Below, piece after piece: positions 19,217-29,250 of a DNA stretch of 64,000 nucleotides. This stretch comes from Alphaproteobacteria bacterium (GTDB lineage Bacteria; Pseudomonadota; Alphaproteobacteria; CAAGCB01; CAG-977): NCBI GenBank assembly GCA_900768875.1, contig CAAGEP010000003.1, positions 124,001 to 188,000 on the forward strand, in the 5' to 3' direction. Within the stretch, counting starts at the first letter, position 1. Each line of letters begins with the position of its first letter. The notes under the pieces are model-generated. The model did not search any database and was not told the DNA's origin. It saw nothing but the letters and a program-made list of their open reading frames with translations. The position numbers and the translations under genes were made by a program.

Positions 19217-21240
19217 GGCTTGTTTGGGCAGGTGCGGCGGCCGCTGTTGCGGTGTTCTGTCTGATTGTCGGGCTGAACACCGCGCCGTTGCCCGACAAAT
19301 TGGACGACTTCCCCGTGGAAAAACAGCAGTTTTTGGACAGCCGCGGCAATCCTTTGAACGTGTCCTATCAAAACTGGTTTAATGTGTTCGATGCGGTGGA
19401 ATTGTACGATGTTCCGGAACTTTTGCAAAAAATGTTCATTGCCGCAGAGGACAAAAACTTTTACACGCATCACGGTATTGATTGGGGCGCGCGGCTGTCC
19501 GCCGTTGTGCAAAACGTCAAGGCGGGGCGCGTTGTGCGCGGGGCCAGTACGCTGACCGAACAGGTCGTCCGCATGCTGTATCCGCGCCCTCGAACGCTGT
19601 TTTCAAAAATCGTTGAAGGGGTGGACGCTTGGCGGTTGGAACGGCGTTTTTCCAAAGACGAGATTTTGAAATTTTATTTGAATCAAGTGCCGTATGCGTC
19701 AAACCGACGCGGCATCAAACAGGCGGCGCGGTACTATTTTTCAAAATCCCCCGACAGGCTGAGCGTGCGGCAGATGACGGCTTTGGTTGTGTTGGTGCGT
19801 GCGCCCGCCGCTTTCAACCTGTATAAATATCCCGAAAAAACGGACAAACTGGTCGGACGCCAGCTGCAAAAGTTTTATGAACAGGGGATTATCAACAAGG
19901 ATTCCTTTGAAACCGCCACCGCCGAACGCATCAAGCTGACGCCGCCTGCTTTGACGGTTGAAGCGCCGCAATTTTTGGCTTTTGCCAAAAAAAAAGCGAG
20001 CGGAGCGGTGGTAAAAACAACGCTGGATGCGACTTTGCAGGATACGGTGCGAAAGTTGACGCTCAATCGGTTGAAGGCGTTGCAAAAAAAGAATGTTCAC
20101 GCCGCCGCCGCGTTGGTGCTGGAACGCGAAACGGGAAATGTGTTGGCGTGGGTGTCCGAAAGCATTGATGACAAAACCAAAGACTATGACGCGGTGCTGG
20201 TTCCCCGTCAGGCGGCGTCCGTGCAAAAGCCGTTCTTGTACGCTTTGGCGCTGACCAAAGGGTGGACGGACGAAACTTTGTTGAACGACGAACCGCTGAG
20301 CCGTTCCGTCGGATTGGGTGTGCATCATTTCAAAAACTACAGCCGGCGGCATTACGGGACGGTAACCGTTCGGCAGGCGCTGGGAAATTCGCTGAACATT
20401 CCCGCCGTTAAAACAATCGAGTTTACGGGCGTTGCCGATTACTATGCTTTTTTATGGAAAATCGGTATAACGACTTTGGACAAGGAGGCCGATTTTTACC
20501 GCGAAGGGTTGGCTTTGGGCAATGCGGAAATTCCTCTGTTCGAGCTGGTGCGCGGCTATTTGATGCTGGCAAACGGCGGAATTTTAAAGCCGATACGCAC
20601 AACCTTTTCGGACGATTTCGCGCAGGAACGCGTTTTGCCCGAAACAGTTGCACGGACAATCGCCGATATTCTGTCCGATCCGTTGGCGCGGCAGTTTGAA
20701 TTCGGTTTGGACAGCGTGTTAAACTTTCCTGTCAAAACGGCGGTGAAAACGGGAACGTCAACCGATTACCGCGACGCGTGGGCAATCGGTTTCAACCGCG
20801 ATTTCGTGGCGGGGGTATGGATGGGCAATCTGACGTATGAACCGATGCACAATGTGACGGGAGCGGCGGGAGCCGGATTGCTGCTGCGTTCAATCTTTAC
20901 GGAATTGAATCGAATGAAAAATACGGGAACAATGCCTACGGCAACAATGAAATCCGCGGGAATCAGGCAAACCGAAGAATCCGAGCTGTTTGTCGTCAAT
21001 CCCGCAGACGGGGCGACAATCGCTTTGGATCCTCGCGTTCCCGCCGAATTTCAAGCGTATTTGTTCGAATTGTCGAGAGAGGTCGGAAAAGTCGACTGGT
21101 TCGTTGACGGAAAAAAGGTCGGAACAGGGCGTTCTTTTTTCTGGAAACCCGTCAAAGGAAGTCATACAGTACACGCCGAAGCCGTCCTTGAAAACGGGGA
21201 ACGGCGGGTGTTTAAACCGTGCGGAATTAAAGTCAAATGA
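19213..21240 (+). CDS. pbpC: Penicillin-binding protein 1C
   Basis: A 675-residue bifunctional peptidoglycan synthase anchored by one N-terminal helix. The glycosyltransferase (GT51) domain shows EDKNFYTHHG and GASTLTEQ. The transpeptidase domain has SVQK (SxxK), SLN (SxN) and KTGTS. The last ~90 residues form the PBP1C C-terminal domain (VVNPADGATIALD). It starts inside the stop codon of the alpha-2-macroglobulin gene and ends inside the start of trhP, so all three are translationally coupled. Confidence 0.92.
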   Translation: MRLVWAGAAAAVAVFCLIVGLNTAPLPDKLDDFPVEKQQFLDSRGNPLNVSYQNWFNVFDAVELYDVPELLQKMFIAAEDKNFYTHHGIDWGARLSAVVQNVKAGRVVRGASTLTEQVVRMLYPRPRTLFSKIVEGVDAWRLERRFSKDEILKFYLNQVPYASNRRGIKQAARYYFSKSPDRLSVRQMTALVVLVRAPAAFNLYKYPEKTDKLVGRQLQKFYEQGIINKDSFETATAERIKLTPPALTVEAPQFLAFAKKKASGAVVKTTLDATLQDTVRKLTLNRLKALQKKNVHAAAALVLERETGNVLAWVSESIDDKTKDYDAVLVPRQAASVQKPFLYALALTKGWTDETLLNDEPLSRSVGLGVHHFKNYSRRHYGTVTVRQALGNSLNIPAVKTIEFTGVADYYAFLWKIGITTLDKEADFYREGLALGNAEIPLFELVRGYLMLANGGILKPIRTTFSDDFAQERVLPETVARTIADILSDPLARQFEFGLDSVLNFPVKTAVKTGTSTDYRDAWAIGFNRDFVAGVWMGNLTYEPMHNVTGAAGAGLLLRSIFTELNRMKNTGTMPTATMKSAGIRQTEESELFVVNPADGATIALDPRVPAEFQAYLFELSREVGKVDWFVDGKKVGTGRSFFWKPVKGSHTVHAEAVLENGERRVFKPCGIKVK

Positions 21241-22499
21241 TGAAAAAGCCCGAATTGCTGCTGCCTGCGGGAACGCCGGAAGCGTTGAAAACCGCGATTT
21301 TGTACGGAGCGGATGCCGTTTACGCAGGCGTGCCGACGCTGTCGCTGCGTGCCAAAACCGCTTTTGACGAAGGGACGCTTGCCGACGCAATCAAAGAAAC
21401 GCACGGGTTGGGCAAAAAGATTTACTTGACGCTGAACTTGTTTTCCAAAAACGACGATGTGGAAAAGCTGGACGACTTTGCGGCTTTAATCGACAGGCTT
21501 GCCCCCGACGGGCTGATTGTTTCCGACCCCGGCGTGTTTATGTTTATGCGCGAAAAAGTGCCGCATATTCCGCTGCACGTTTCAACCCAAGCCAACGTCG
21601 GATCGTGGCTGACCGTTAAATTCTGGCGGGACCTGGGCGCGAAAGTCTGCGTGCTGAGCCGCGAAACTTCCTTTGCCGAAACAAAGGAAATCAAACGCTT
21701 GTGTCCCGATGTCAAAATCGAAATGTTCGTTCACGGCGCAATGTGCATGAGCTATTCGGGGCGGTGTCTGCTGTCGGCGTTTATGGCGGGACGCAGTGCG
21801 AACCGCGGCAAATGCGCGCACGCCTGCCGCTGGAATTACAAGCTTTATTTGCAGGAATCCGAACGTCCCGACGAATTTTTACCGATAGAGGAGGACGCGC
21901 GCGGGTCGTATATTCTGAATTCCCGCGATTTGTGCCTGATGCCGAAGCTGAACGAAATTTTGGCGGCGGGCATAGACTTGCTGAAAATCGAAGGACGCAA
22001 CAAAACCCCGTACTATGTGGCGCAGACGGCGCGCGCGTACCGCCAAGCGATTGACGACTGGTTTGAAAATCCCGAAGCTTGGCATTATGAAAAATACCAA
22101 GCCGAATTGGACACTTTGCAAAACAGGGGCTACACGTCGGGATTTTTCGACGGTGTAAACTCGCCCGAAATGCAAAACTACGATTCGACGCAAAGCACGG
22201 GAGCGTGGCGCAACGCGGGTGTTATCCGCAAATGGCGCGATGATGCCGCCGAAGTCGTAATCTATCAGAAAATCTCGGCGGGTGACGTGTTGACTTTTCT
22301 GCCGCCGAAAAGCTTTGCCCCCGTTGATGTGAAAATCGAACGCGTGATTGACGGCTTTACGGAACGCGAAGTTCCCGCGCTGGCTCCCGGAAAGGCGGGG
22401 CAGTTTATTTTAATTCCGAAAAGCTTTTTTAAAAACGTAACGCTTGACGCTTTTCCCGAATTAACGGTTGCGCGTATGCCCTGCAGTCTGGTAGGATAG
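21237..22499 (+). CDS. trhP: U32-family tRNA hydroxylation protein TrhP
   Basis: A 420-residue U32 protein. Opening motif PELLLPAGTPEALKTAI and the signature around EMFVHGAMCMSYSGRC, with further Cys in RGKCAHACRW; the four Cys are expected to hold an iron-sulfur cluster. TrhP (YegQ) works with prephenate to make 5-hydroxyuridine at tRNA position 34. It overlaps pbpC at ATGA, although the functional link is unclear. A collagenase-type U32 role is less likely given this Cys pattern. Confidence 0.82.
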   Translation: MMKKPELLLPAGTPEALKTAILYGADAVYAGVPTLSLRAKTAFDEGTLADAIKETHGLGKKIYLTLNLFSKNDDVEKLDDFAALIDRLAPDGLIVSDPGVFMFMREKVPHIPLHVSTQANVGSWLTVKFWRDLGAKVCVLSRETSFAETKEIKRLCPDVKIEMFVHGAMCMSYSGRCLLSAFMAGRSANRGKCAHACRWNYKLYLQESERPDEFLPIEEDARGSYILNSRDLCLMPKLNEILAAGIDLLKIEGRNKTPYYVAQTARAYRQAIDDWFENPEAWHYEKYQAELDTLQNRGYTSGFFDGVNSPEMQNYDSTQSTGAWRNAGVIRKWRDDAAEVVIYQKISAGDVLTFLPPKSFAPVDVKIERVIDGFTEREVPALAPGKAGQFILIPKSFFKNVTLDAFPELTVARMPCSLVG

Positions 22500-22529
22500 G
22501 GCGTTCTTTTCGATAAAAGGATGCAAAAG

Positions 22530-23231
22530 ATGAAACTGAATGCTTTGTTGCCTTTGTTTTTATTAACGGCGTGCGCGAATATGCCCGTTCCCGTTTCTTC
22601 GGACGAGGACGCCGCCGAAACCCCTGTCGAAGCGCCGAAAAAATCAGACGCTCTGCTGGATAAAGTGCAGGAGCTGGTCGTAAAAACGCAGGAAGCGGCG
22701 ATTTCAAGCCTACCCGCCGAAATCACGGCGAACAAATCGACCTATAAAACCGTTGAAGCCGTCGCGGATCGCGAGAAAAATCAAAAAGGCGCGGGCTTTA
22801 CCCGTGTGTACGGCGACGATACGGGTGATGTCGTTATCACCGTGTTTTTATACAACAATCTGGAATTCGGCATGACAGCGGAAGTGTCGCCCGTGACCGA
22901 AGCGTTGATGGACAAGCATTTGCAGGAATTTTCCGCTATGCAGGATTCGGGGTTGTACGATTCGGTGGTCGTCGGCGAAAAGAACGTGCGCGATTTGCGT
23001 TGGGCGGGGCGGAAATTCCAAGTGCTGGAAACGCCGGTTTCCTTTAATCAGCGTGAAGAAGCCAAAAAATCCTATCTGGTTTTGGGGGCGAATCCCGATT
23101 TGCTGAGCTATGTGCGCATCCGCTTCACCTATCCGCAGGGGCGTCGTGACATCGAACGCAACAAAAACATCGTAACGGCGCGGATTTTGAACGCTCTTGC
23201 CGTTTTTGCGAAAGATCAGAAAGCTCAATAA
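22530..23231 (+). CDS. Predicted lipoprotein, unknown function
   Basis: A 233-residue protein with signal peptide and lipobox LTAC near residue 15. A Pro/Asp/Glu-rich linker is followed by a compact domain of mixed strands and helices. I chose the second in-frame ATG (22530) because AAAGGATG fits it as a ribosome site; the first ATG would sit inside that site. Its last base overlaps the next lipoprotein gene, so the two are probably made together. Confidence 0.65.
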   Translation: MKLNALLPLFLLTACANMPVPVSSDEDAAETPVEAPKKSDALLDKVQELVVKTQEAAISSLPAEITANKSTYKTVEAVADREKNQKGAGFTRVYGDDTGDVVITVFLYNNLEFGMTAEVSPVTEALMDKHLQEFSAMQDSGLYDSVVVGEKNVRDLRWAGRKFQVLETPVSFNQREEAKKSYLVLGANPDLLSYVRIRFTYPQGRRDIERNKNIVTARILNALAVFAKDQKAQ

Positions 23232-23665
23232 TGAAAAAACTGCTGAAAAGCCTGTTGGCGGCGATGATTTTAAGCGGATGCGCCGCTGTGCGTTACGATA
23301 CCGCCGCGGACGGTGTTTTGCGTAAAATGAACGCCGCATACGCCAATCGCGACATTGACGCGTTCATGCAAAACATCAGTCCCGATTTCACGGGCAATGT
23401 CAAAGACTTGAAACTGGCGGTCGAAAACGATTTCGTGGGCTTTGTGTCCGTCGATTTCAACACTTACGTCGCCGAAACCGTGTTTGACAAAGAATCCCGC
23501 GTTGTGCGCGCCAAAGTGCTGTTTTTGCGTTCCGCCAAATCCGCGCGGTTCGGCACGGACAACCAAAGCGGCGAAACGACGCTGGAATTCGATGTTGACG
23601 AAAACGGCGATTTGAAACTGCGCGATATGCCGTATCCCGCTTTGTACGGGCTAATCACCCCTTGA
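23231..23665 (+). CDS. Predicted small lipoprotein, NTF2/SnoaL-like
   Basis: A 144-residue protein with lipobox ILSGC at about residue 17. The remainder (MNAAYANRDIDAFMQNISPDF onward) resembles a cone-shaped NTF2/SnoaL-like domain by its helix pattern and conserved polar face, a weak assignment. It overlaps the preceding lipoprotein gene by one base. Confidence 0.6.
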   Translation: MKKLLKSLLAAMILSGCAAVRYDTAADGVLRKMNAAYANRDIDAFMQNISPDFTGNVKDLKLAVENDFVGFVSVDFNTYVAETVFDKESRVVRAKVLFLRSAKSARFGTDNQSGETTLEFDVDENGDLKLRDMPYPALYGLITP

Positions 23666-23675
23666 AAGGGACGTT

Positions 23676-26183
23676 ATGACTGCCGATGAAATTTTAAAAG
23701 CTTACTTCAAAGCTTATGAAACGCCGTGCGCGTTCGACCCGAAACATCCCGAGGACGGCACACTGTCGCGCAAGGATGACGGACTGCCTGTTTTGCCGAT
23801 GAACGCCGAGGAAACGAACGCGGCGTGTATGCTTGCTCCGACGGACGCGCGGGCGTTGGATTTGGTGCTGAACAACGTTTCAAGCGGCGCAAATCCCGCG
23901 GCGGAAATCAAGGCGGACTTTCTGGGGCGTGTCGCGCGCGGCGAAATCGCGGTTCAAGGCTTGACGGCAAGTGACGCAATCCGCCATTTGGGATATATGA
24001 AAGGCGGGCATAACGTTGCCGTTTTAATCGGCTTGCTGGACGATGAAAAAACGGCGGGCGAAGCCGTCGAAACGCTGTCGGATTTGGTGCTGATTCACAA
24101 CGCTTTCGATACGGTTGTCGAAAAATACGGGGCGGGTAACAAACATGCGGCGGCTTTGCTGGATTCTTGGGCGCGCGCCGACTGGTTCACGCACCGCAAA
24201 CCTGTTGAGGAACAAACAAAGGTCGTTGTTTACAAAATCCCCGATTCAATCGAAGCGTCAACCGACTTTCTGTCCCATTCCAAAGGCGGACACACCCGCA
24301 CGGACATTCCCAAGCACGGCAAGCATTACTTTATGAACGCCGAAATGCTGGCGGAACTGAACGCTTTGAAACAGGCGCACCCCGATATTCCCGCGGCTTT
24401 GGCGGCGGATAAAATCGGGACAAGCTCGTCGCGCAAATCGGGCATGAACAATGTGGAATGGAACACGGGCATTGAAAACGAAGACACGCGCTTTCAGCCT
24501 GACAAAAGGACGCGCGCAATCGTATTCGCAGGGTCGGTGCTGGGTCCCATTTTCGCCAAAACGGCGCAAGATATGGGGTCGGTCGTCATTCGCACGAACA
24601 CGTCGGTTTTAAATACGGGCGATGTGGTGACGATTGTTTGGCGCGCGGGTGAAATCCGAAACGAAGCGGGGGACGTCATCGCCGAATTCGCCGAACCCGT
24701 CGATTTGGACATTTTGCGCGCTGGCGGCGGGACTTTGTTTCGCATGGGCAGGATTTTGACGGCGAACGCCGCCGAAGCTTTGGGGAAAACGTATCCGTTG
24801 CCGTACAAAACGGAAAAATCGGATTTGACGCCCGCGCCGATGACGGCGGCGCAAAAAGTGATTGCGCTGGCGGCGGGGTTGCCCGTTGTGCGCGCGGGTC
24901 AAACGGTTTACGCGCGCGTCGATACGGTTGCTTCCCAAGACACGACGGGTCCCATGACCGTGCAGGAATTGCAGGGAACTTTGGCGGCGACAAAGCTTGC
25001 CGTTCCGCTGTTTTTGCAATCTCAATGCCATAATGCGGCAATGGGGTTCAGAACGCCCGCCGTTATCGGAGCGAATTCGCGGCTGGCGGACTTTGTGAAA
25101 AGCTTGGGCGGTGTTGCGCTGAACATGGGCGACGGCATCATTCATTCGTGGCTGAACGAACTGGTCGTGCCGAATACGGTCGTTGTCGGCGGGGATTCGC
25201 ACACGCGCACGCCGACGGCGCTGAGCTTTCCGCTGGGATCGGGCGGCATTGCCGAAGCCGCCGCGACGGGCGTTTGCGAAATCAAAGTGCCGCACAGTGT
25301 CCTTGTTGTGATTGAGGGCGAATTTAAAGACGGAATCGCGGTGCGCGATCTGGTCAACTATTTGCCGTACAAAGCGCAAAAGCTGTTCGGCAAAAACGTG
25401 TTCGAGGGCGCGATTATCGAATACCGCCGCTTGGGTCGTCCGTTCGGGATGATTGACGTGTTCAAGCTGACCAATTCGTCGGCGGAACGCAGCGCGGCGG
25501 CGGCGTACTTTGAACAAAACGCCGATGATGTCGCGCATTATTTGAGGCAATCCTCGATTCCCGTTGTCGAAACGCTGATAAAAGGCGGATATGACAACGG
25601 CGGCGCGCTGGCGCGGCGGCTGGAAACGCTGAAAGCATGGACGGAAAATCCGCAGGGGTTTGCGGCGGACAAGGGTGCAAGCTACGCCGCCGAAATCCAT
25701 ATCGACTTGGCGGAAATCGACCAGCCGTACATTGCTTGCCCGCACACGCCCGACAATGTGAAGCCGTTGTCGGAACTGGCGGGGACAAAGGCGGATTTCT
25801 GCTTTATCGGGTCGTGCATGTCGGGCGAACGCGACTTTGAACGGTTTGAGCAAATCGTGCATGACAAGACGCTTGCCTGCGAAGTGTGGGCTGCTGTTCC
25901 GACCAGACTTATCCAAGCGCGGCTGGAAAACCGCGGAATTCTGAGGGCTTTGCGTGAAAAGGGCGTGCGCGTCGAAGTGTCGGGCTGTTCTTTGTGCATG
26001 GGCAATCAGGAACGCGTCAAGGGCGAAAAGAACGTGCTGACGACATCGACCCGAAACTTCAAGGGACGCATGGGCGACGCGGCAAGCGTTTGGCTGGTGT
26101 CGGCGGAACTGGAAGCCGCGGCGGCGGTTGAAGGGGCTTTTCCAAGCGTCGAATCGTATTTCAAGGCGGTGAAAAATGATTGA
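23676..26183 (+). CDS. acnB: Aconitate hydratase B
   Basis: An 835-residue AcnB-type aconitase that interconverts citrate and isocitrate in the cytoplasm; members also dehydrate 2-methylcitrate. Cluster ligands are visible in IGSCM and GCSLCMGNQ, and the substrate-binding stretch GGDSHTRTPT is intact. Slightly shorter than E. coli AcnB (865). It is the first gene of an overlapping acnB-icd-gltA set and follows two lipoprotein genes by 10 bases, with GGGACG as a weak ribosome site. Confidence 0.93.
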   Translation: MTADEILKAYFKAYETPCAFDPKHPEDGTLSRKDDGLPVLPMNAEETNAACMLAPTDARALDLVLNNVSSGANPAAEIKADFLGRVARGEIAVQGLTASDAIRHLGYMKGGHNVAVLIGLLDDEKTAGEAVETLSDLVLIHNAFDTVVEKYGAGNKHAAALLDSWARADWFTHRKPVEEQTKVVVYKIPDSIEASTDFLSHSKGGHTRTDIPKHGKHYFMNAEMLAELNALKQAHPDIPAALAADKIGTSSSRKSGMNNVEWNTGIENEDTRFQPDKRTRAIVFAGSVLGPIFAKTAQDMGSVVIRTNTSVLNTGDVVTIVWRAGEIRNEAGDVIAEFAEPVDLDILRAGGGTLFRMGRILTANAAEALGKTYPLPYKTEKSDLTPAPMTAAQKVIALAAGLPVVRAGQTVYARVDTVASQDTTGPMTVQELQGTLAATKLAVPLFLQSQCHNAAMGFRTPAVIGANSRLADFVKSLGGVALNMGDGIIHSWLNELVVPNTVVVGGDSHTRTPTALSFPLGSGGIAEAAATGVCEIKVPHSVLVVIEGEFKDGIAVRDLVNYLPYKAQKLFGKNVFEGAIIEYRRLGRPFGMIDVFKLTNSSAERSAAAAYFEQNADDVAHYLRQSSIPVVETLIKGGYDNGGALARRLETLKAWTENPQGFAADKGASYAAEIHIDLAEIDQPYIACPHTPDNVKPLSELAGTKADFCFIGSCMSGERDFERFEQIVHDKTLACEVWAAVPTRLIQARLENRGILRALREKGVRVEVSGCSLCMGNQERVKGEKNVLTTSTRNFKGRMGDAASVWLVSAELEAAAAVEGAFPSVESYFKAVKND

Positions 26184-27957
26184 GTCTTTCGTGGATGTGG
26201 CTCTGCCCGAAGAAGCGGCGGGCGAGGCGTACCAAATCGTCAAACGCGAGCTGATAACGCCGTTTGAAAAATGGATTGGCGCGGGACGCGTGCGCGAGCA
26301 TGACTGGAGCTTGAAAGGGCGAATCCAAACCAACGGCGAAGTGGTGCGCGAAACCGTCGAAATGGCGGGCGGCGACAGAAAAGCCGTGCTGGTCAAAGGT
26401 CCGGGGGTGACGCCGACCAAAACGCAGGTCGCGGAAATGTTGGCTTTGCTGGGGGATGACCGCAAACCCGAAGCCCTGTCCAAACTGGCGACGGGAACGC
26501 CCAACGGCTATATGCGCGGGCATTGGCTGGTCAAGGGAAACCTTGAACGCTATCAAAATCCGGGGCTGAACGGACTGGTAAAAACGGTTTTGCCGACGTA
26601 CAAAGACGCGGGACGGGTCGAAGTGCTTTACCCCGACGGCGGGCGGTACAAGGATGCCGAATGTGTCGTGTTGGATACGGATGCCGAGGTCTTTGTCGAA
26701 TTCAACCGTAAAATCGTGCGCGAACCCGAAAAGCTGTCGGCGGGATCGGCGGTGTACTTCAAGCTGACGCGCCGCGACGAAATCGAAAAGCTCTGCGCCA
26801 AGGCGATTGCCAAAAAAAAAGAAATCGTGTTTATGTCGAAATATACGGTGCGCCCCGAACTGGACGGCGAAAAAAAACGCATTTACAACGATATGCGCGA
26901 AAAAGCGGGATTGGAACGGCGCGAAGGCAATCAGCGCGACATTGTGGACGCGGCGTTCGCGCATTTATTGGCGCACCCCGTCAGCCAAGACACGACGGTG
27001 CTCGTTCCCGACGCGTCTTACGGTCCGAAAATCGCGGCGGTGGCTCAGGCGGTTTATGCGAACGGACTGAAAAAGCCCGCGGACGAATTTTCGGTTTGCC
27101 GCTTTTCGGCGGGAAAGTGCGAATACGGCGGATTGAACAAAACGGTGACGGAAGACGGTTTTTTCCGTATCGTCGTCGGACGCAAGGAATTCCGAATCCC
27201 CGTCAGCGCGGGCGATATGTTCGAGGAAATGCACTATGATTACGCCGATGCGAAACGCTATGCCGAACAGGTGTTCCGTCAGGCGCGGAACAAAGACTAC
27301 AAGCGTGTGATTTTCGCTTTCGACGAAACGGACGCTTTTGACGCGCCCGTCGCCAAAGCGGTGCGCGATACGGCGTACGGTTTAAAACAGGTCGAAGGGG
27401 CGGACTTTATGTTGATGCGCCCCGACGCCGCCGCCGTGATGATGTTCACCGCGCCCGCCGTCGGAAAAACGTGCTACGCTTACGACAACTTGTGGGGCGA
27501 CATTGTGTCCGACGCGATGGATTTGGGAACGAGCATCGCTTCAATCAATTCGGTTATTTTGTTGGCGGACGGACGCGTCTGGGCTGAAATGGGCGGGGCG
27601 GGAACCGCGCCCGATTTGGTCGAGCGGTTTAAAAAAGAGGGCTTTTGGCGCTATGACCCGATTCCGATTATCGAAGGCATGGCGATAGGCTTTGCCCAAT
27701 CCGCCGCCCAAGAACCCGCGAATTTTGAATTGTCCCGCTATGCCGCGGCGCTGCACCAAGCGTATGTCGATGTTTTGAAAAAAGGCGTCGCCACACCCGA
27801 TTTGGCAGGCAAGCTGACGACAAAAACGCAAACGGGCGTCGATACGGAATCTTTTGTCAAAGCGGTGCGGGTCAGACTGCACGCTTTGCTGGGCGAAAAT
27901 GACGAAGCCGCGGCGTTGGCGGAAAAACTGAAACAGGAAACAAGGGAAATCAGATGA
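26176..27957 (+). CDS. Divergent isocitrate dehydrogenase-family enzyme
   Basis: A 593-residue protein of the isocitrate/isopropylmalate dehydrogenase fold. The substrate loop reads TPNGYMRGHW (family form SPNGTIRN), the middle has MSKYTVRPELDGEKKRIYND (like the eukaryotic-type MSTKNTxLKxYDGRFKD), and the C-half has DNLWGDIVSDAMD and MGGAGTAPDL. It is far longer than dimeric NADP-IDH (~400). Its place between acnB and gltA, with an 8-base and a 4-base overlap, makes isocitrate oxidation the likely reaction. Cofactor choice cannot be read. Confidence 0.75.
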   Translation: MIESFVDVALPEEAAGEAYQIVKRELITPFEKWIGAGRVREHDWSLKGRIQTNGEVVRETVEMAGGDRKAVLVKGPGVTPTKTQVAEMLALLGDDRKPEALSKLATGTPNGYMRGHWLVKGNLERYQNPGLNGLVKTVLPTYKDAGRVEVLYPDGGRYKDAECVVLDTDAEVFVEFNRKIVREPEKLSAGSAVYFKLTRRDEIEKLCAKAIAKKKEIVFMSKYTVRPELDGEKKRIYNDMREKAGLERREGNQRDIVDAAFAHLLAHPVSQDTTVLVPDASYGPKIAAVAQAVYANGLKKPADEFSVCRFSAGKCEYGGLNKTVTEDGFFRIVVGRKEFRIPVSAGDMFEEMHYDYADAKRYAEQVFRQARNKDYKRVIFAFDETDAFDAPVAKAVRDTAYGLKQVEGADFMLMRPDAAAVMMFTAPAVGKTCYAYDNLWGDIVSDAMDLGTSIASINSVILLADGRVWAEMGGAGTAPDLVERFKKEGFWRYDPIPIIEGMAIGFAQSAAQEPANFELSRYAAALHQAYVDVLKKGVATPDLAGKLTTKTQTGVDTESFVKAVRVRLHALLGENDEAAALAEKLKQETREIR

Positions 27958-29237
27958 CGACCGTAAAGCTGGAATATGACGGAAAAACCGTTGAACTGCC
28001 TGTGCTGGAAGCGACGACGGGCGAACGCGCGATTGATATTTCCGAACTGCGCGCGAAAACGGGGCTGACGACGCTGGATGCGGGGTTCGGCAATACGGCT
28101 TCGTGCATCAGCACAATCACTTATGTCAACGGGGAAAAGGGCGTTTTGCGCTATCGCGGAATTCCGATTGAAACCGTGGCGGAAAAGATGACTTTTATCG
28201 AAACGGCGTGGCTGTTGATTTACGGCAGACTGCCGACTCAGTCCGAATTGAGGGCGTTCAGCGTGCGCCTGACCAACAACGAACTGCTGCACGAAGGGCT
28301 GTTGCATCACTTTGACGCTTTCCCGCCGAACGGTCAGCCGATGTCCATTCTGTCCGCCGTGGTCAATTCGCTGATTTGCTATTCGCCCGAAATCATGGAT
28401 ACCGCGAACGAAGAAGCCATGCGCAACGCCGTCGCCGCCATCATTTCCAAAGTACGCACCATTGCGGCGTTTTCTTATCGCAAAGCCATGGGGCTGCCGT
28501 TCATTTATCCCGATCCCGTGCGGAGCTACTGCGACAACTTTCTGCACATGATGTTTTCTTTGCCGAACCGTCCGCACCAGCCGACGCCCGAAGCGGTTAA
28601 GGCGCTGAACTTGTTTTTAATGCTTCACGCCGATCACGAACAGAACTGCTCGACATCAACCGTCCGCATTGTCGGTTCCGCCGAAACGAACCTGTTTTCC
28701 AGCGTGTCTGCGGGGATTTGCGCGCTGTGGGGCAAACTGCACGGCGGCGCGAACGTCGCGGTTGCGGAAATGTTGAGGCACTTGGTCGACGACGACGAAA
28801 GCACGGCGGACTTTATCGAACGCGTTAAGCGCAAGGAAGTGCGCCTGATGGGCTTCGGGCACCGCGTTTACAAGACGTTCGACCCCCGCGCCAAAGTGTT
28901 GAAACGCGCCGTGTTCGATTTGCTGAATGCCGAAAAAGTGCGCGACCCCTTGATTGACAAGGCGTTGGAATTGGAACAAGCCGCCCTTGCCGACGATTAT
29001 TTCAAGGAACGCAACCTGTATCCGAACGTGGACTTTTATTCGGGTATGATTTTAAGGGCTTTGAAGATACCTTTGAATATGTACACGGTGATGTTCGCCA
29101 TCGGGCGGATTCCGGGGTGGATTGCCCATTGGGTTGAAGGCAACCAAGGTGTTCGCCGTTTGGCGCGTCCCCGTCAGCTGTATCAAGGCGAGGTCGAAAC
29201 GCCCTTTGTTCCGCTGGATTTAAGAAACGGTTTGTAA
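27954..29237 (+). CDS. gltA: Citrate synthase
   Basis: A 427-residue type II (Gram-negative, hexameric) citrate synthase that joins acetyl-CoA and oxaloacetate. Catalytic motifs are HADHEQNCSTSTVR (His), GFGHRVYK (His) and NVDFYSG (Asp). The start codon overlaps the stop of the isocitrate-dehydrogenase-like gene. With acnB and icd it provides every step from oxaloacetate to 2-oxoglutarate in a single transcript, an unusual clustering. Confidence 0.95.
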   Translation: MTTVKLEYDGKTVELPVLEATTGERAIDISELRAKTGLTTLDAGFGNTASCISTITYVNGEKGVLRYRGIPIETVAEKMTFIETAWLLIYGRLPTQSELRAFSVRLTNNELLHEGLLHHFDAFPPNGQPMSILSAVVNSLICYSPEIMDTANEEAMRNAVAAIISKVRTIAAFSYRKAMGLPFIYPDPVRSYCDNFLHMMFSLPNRPHQPTPEAVKALNLFLMLHADHEQNCSTSTVRIVGSAETNLFSSVSAGICALWGKLHGGANVAVAEMLRHLVDDDESTADFIERVKRKEVRLMGFGHRVYKTFDPRAKVLKRAVFDLLNAEKVRDPLIDKALELEQAALADDYFKERNLYPNVDFYSGMILRALKIPLNMYTVMFAIGRIPGWIAHWVEGNQGVRRLARPRQLYQGEVETPFVPLDLRNGL

Positions 29238-29250
29238 AAGGAAAGCAAGA

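Noticed and set aside
24609..26504. 631-codon minus-strand open frame opposite acnB
   Set aside because: A shadow of the GC-periodic acnB frame; Arg-rich, low-complexity, no ribosome site.
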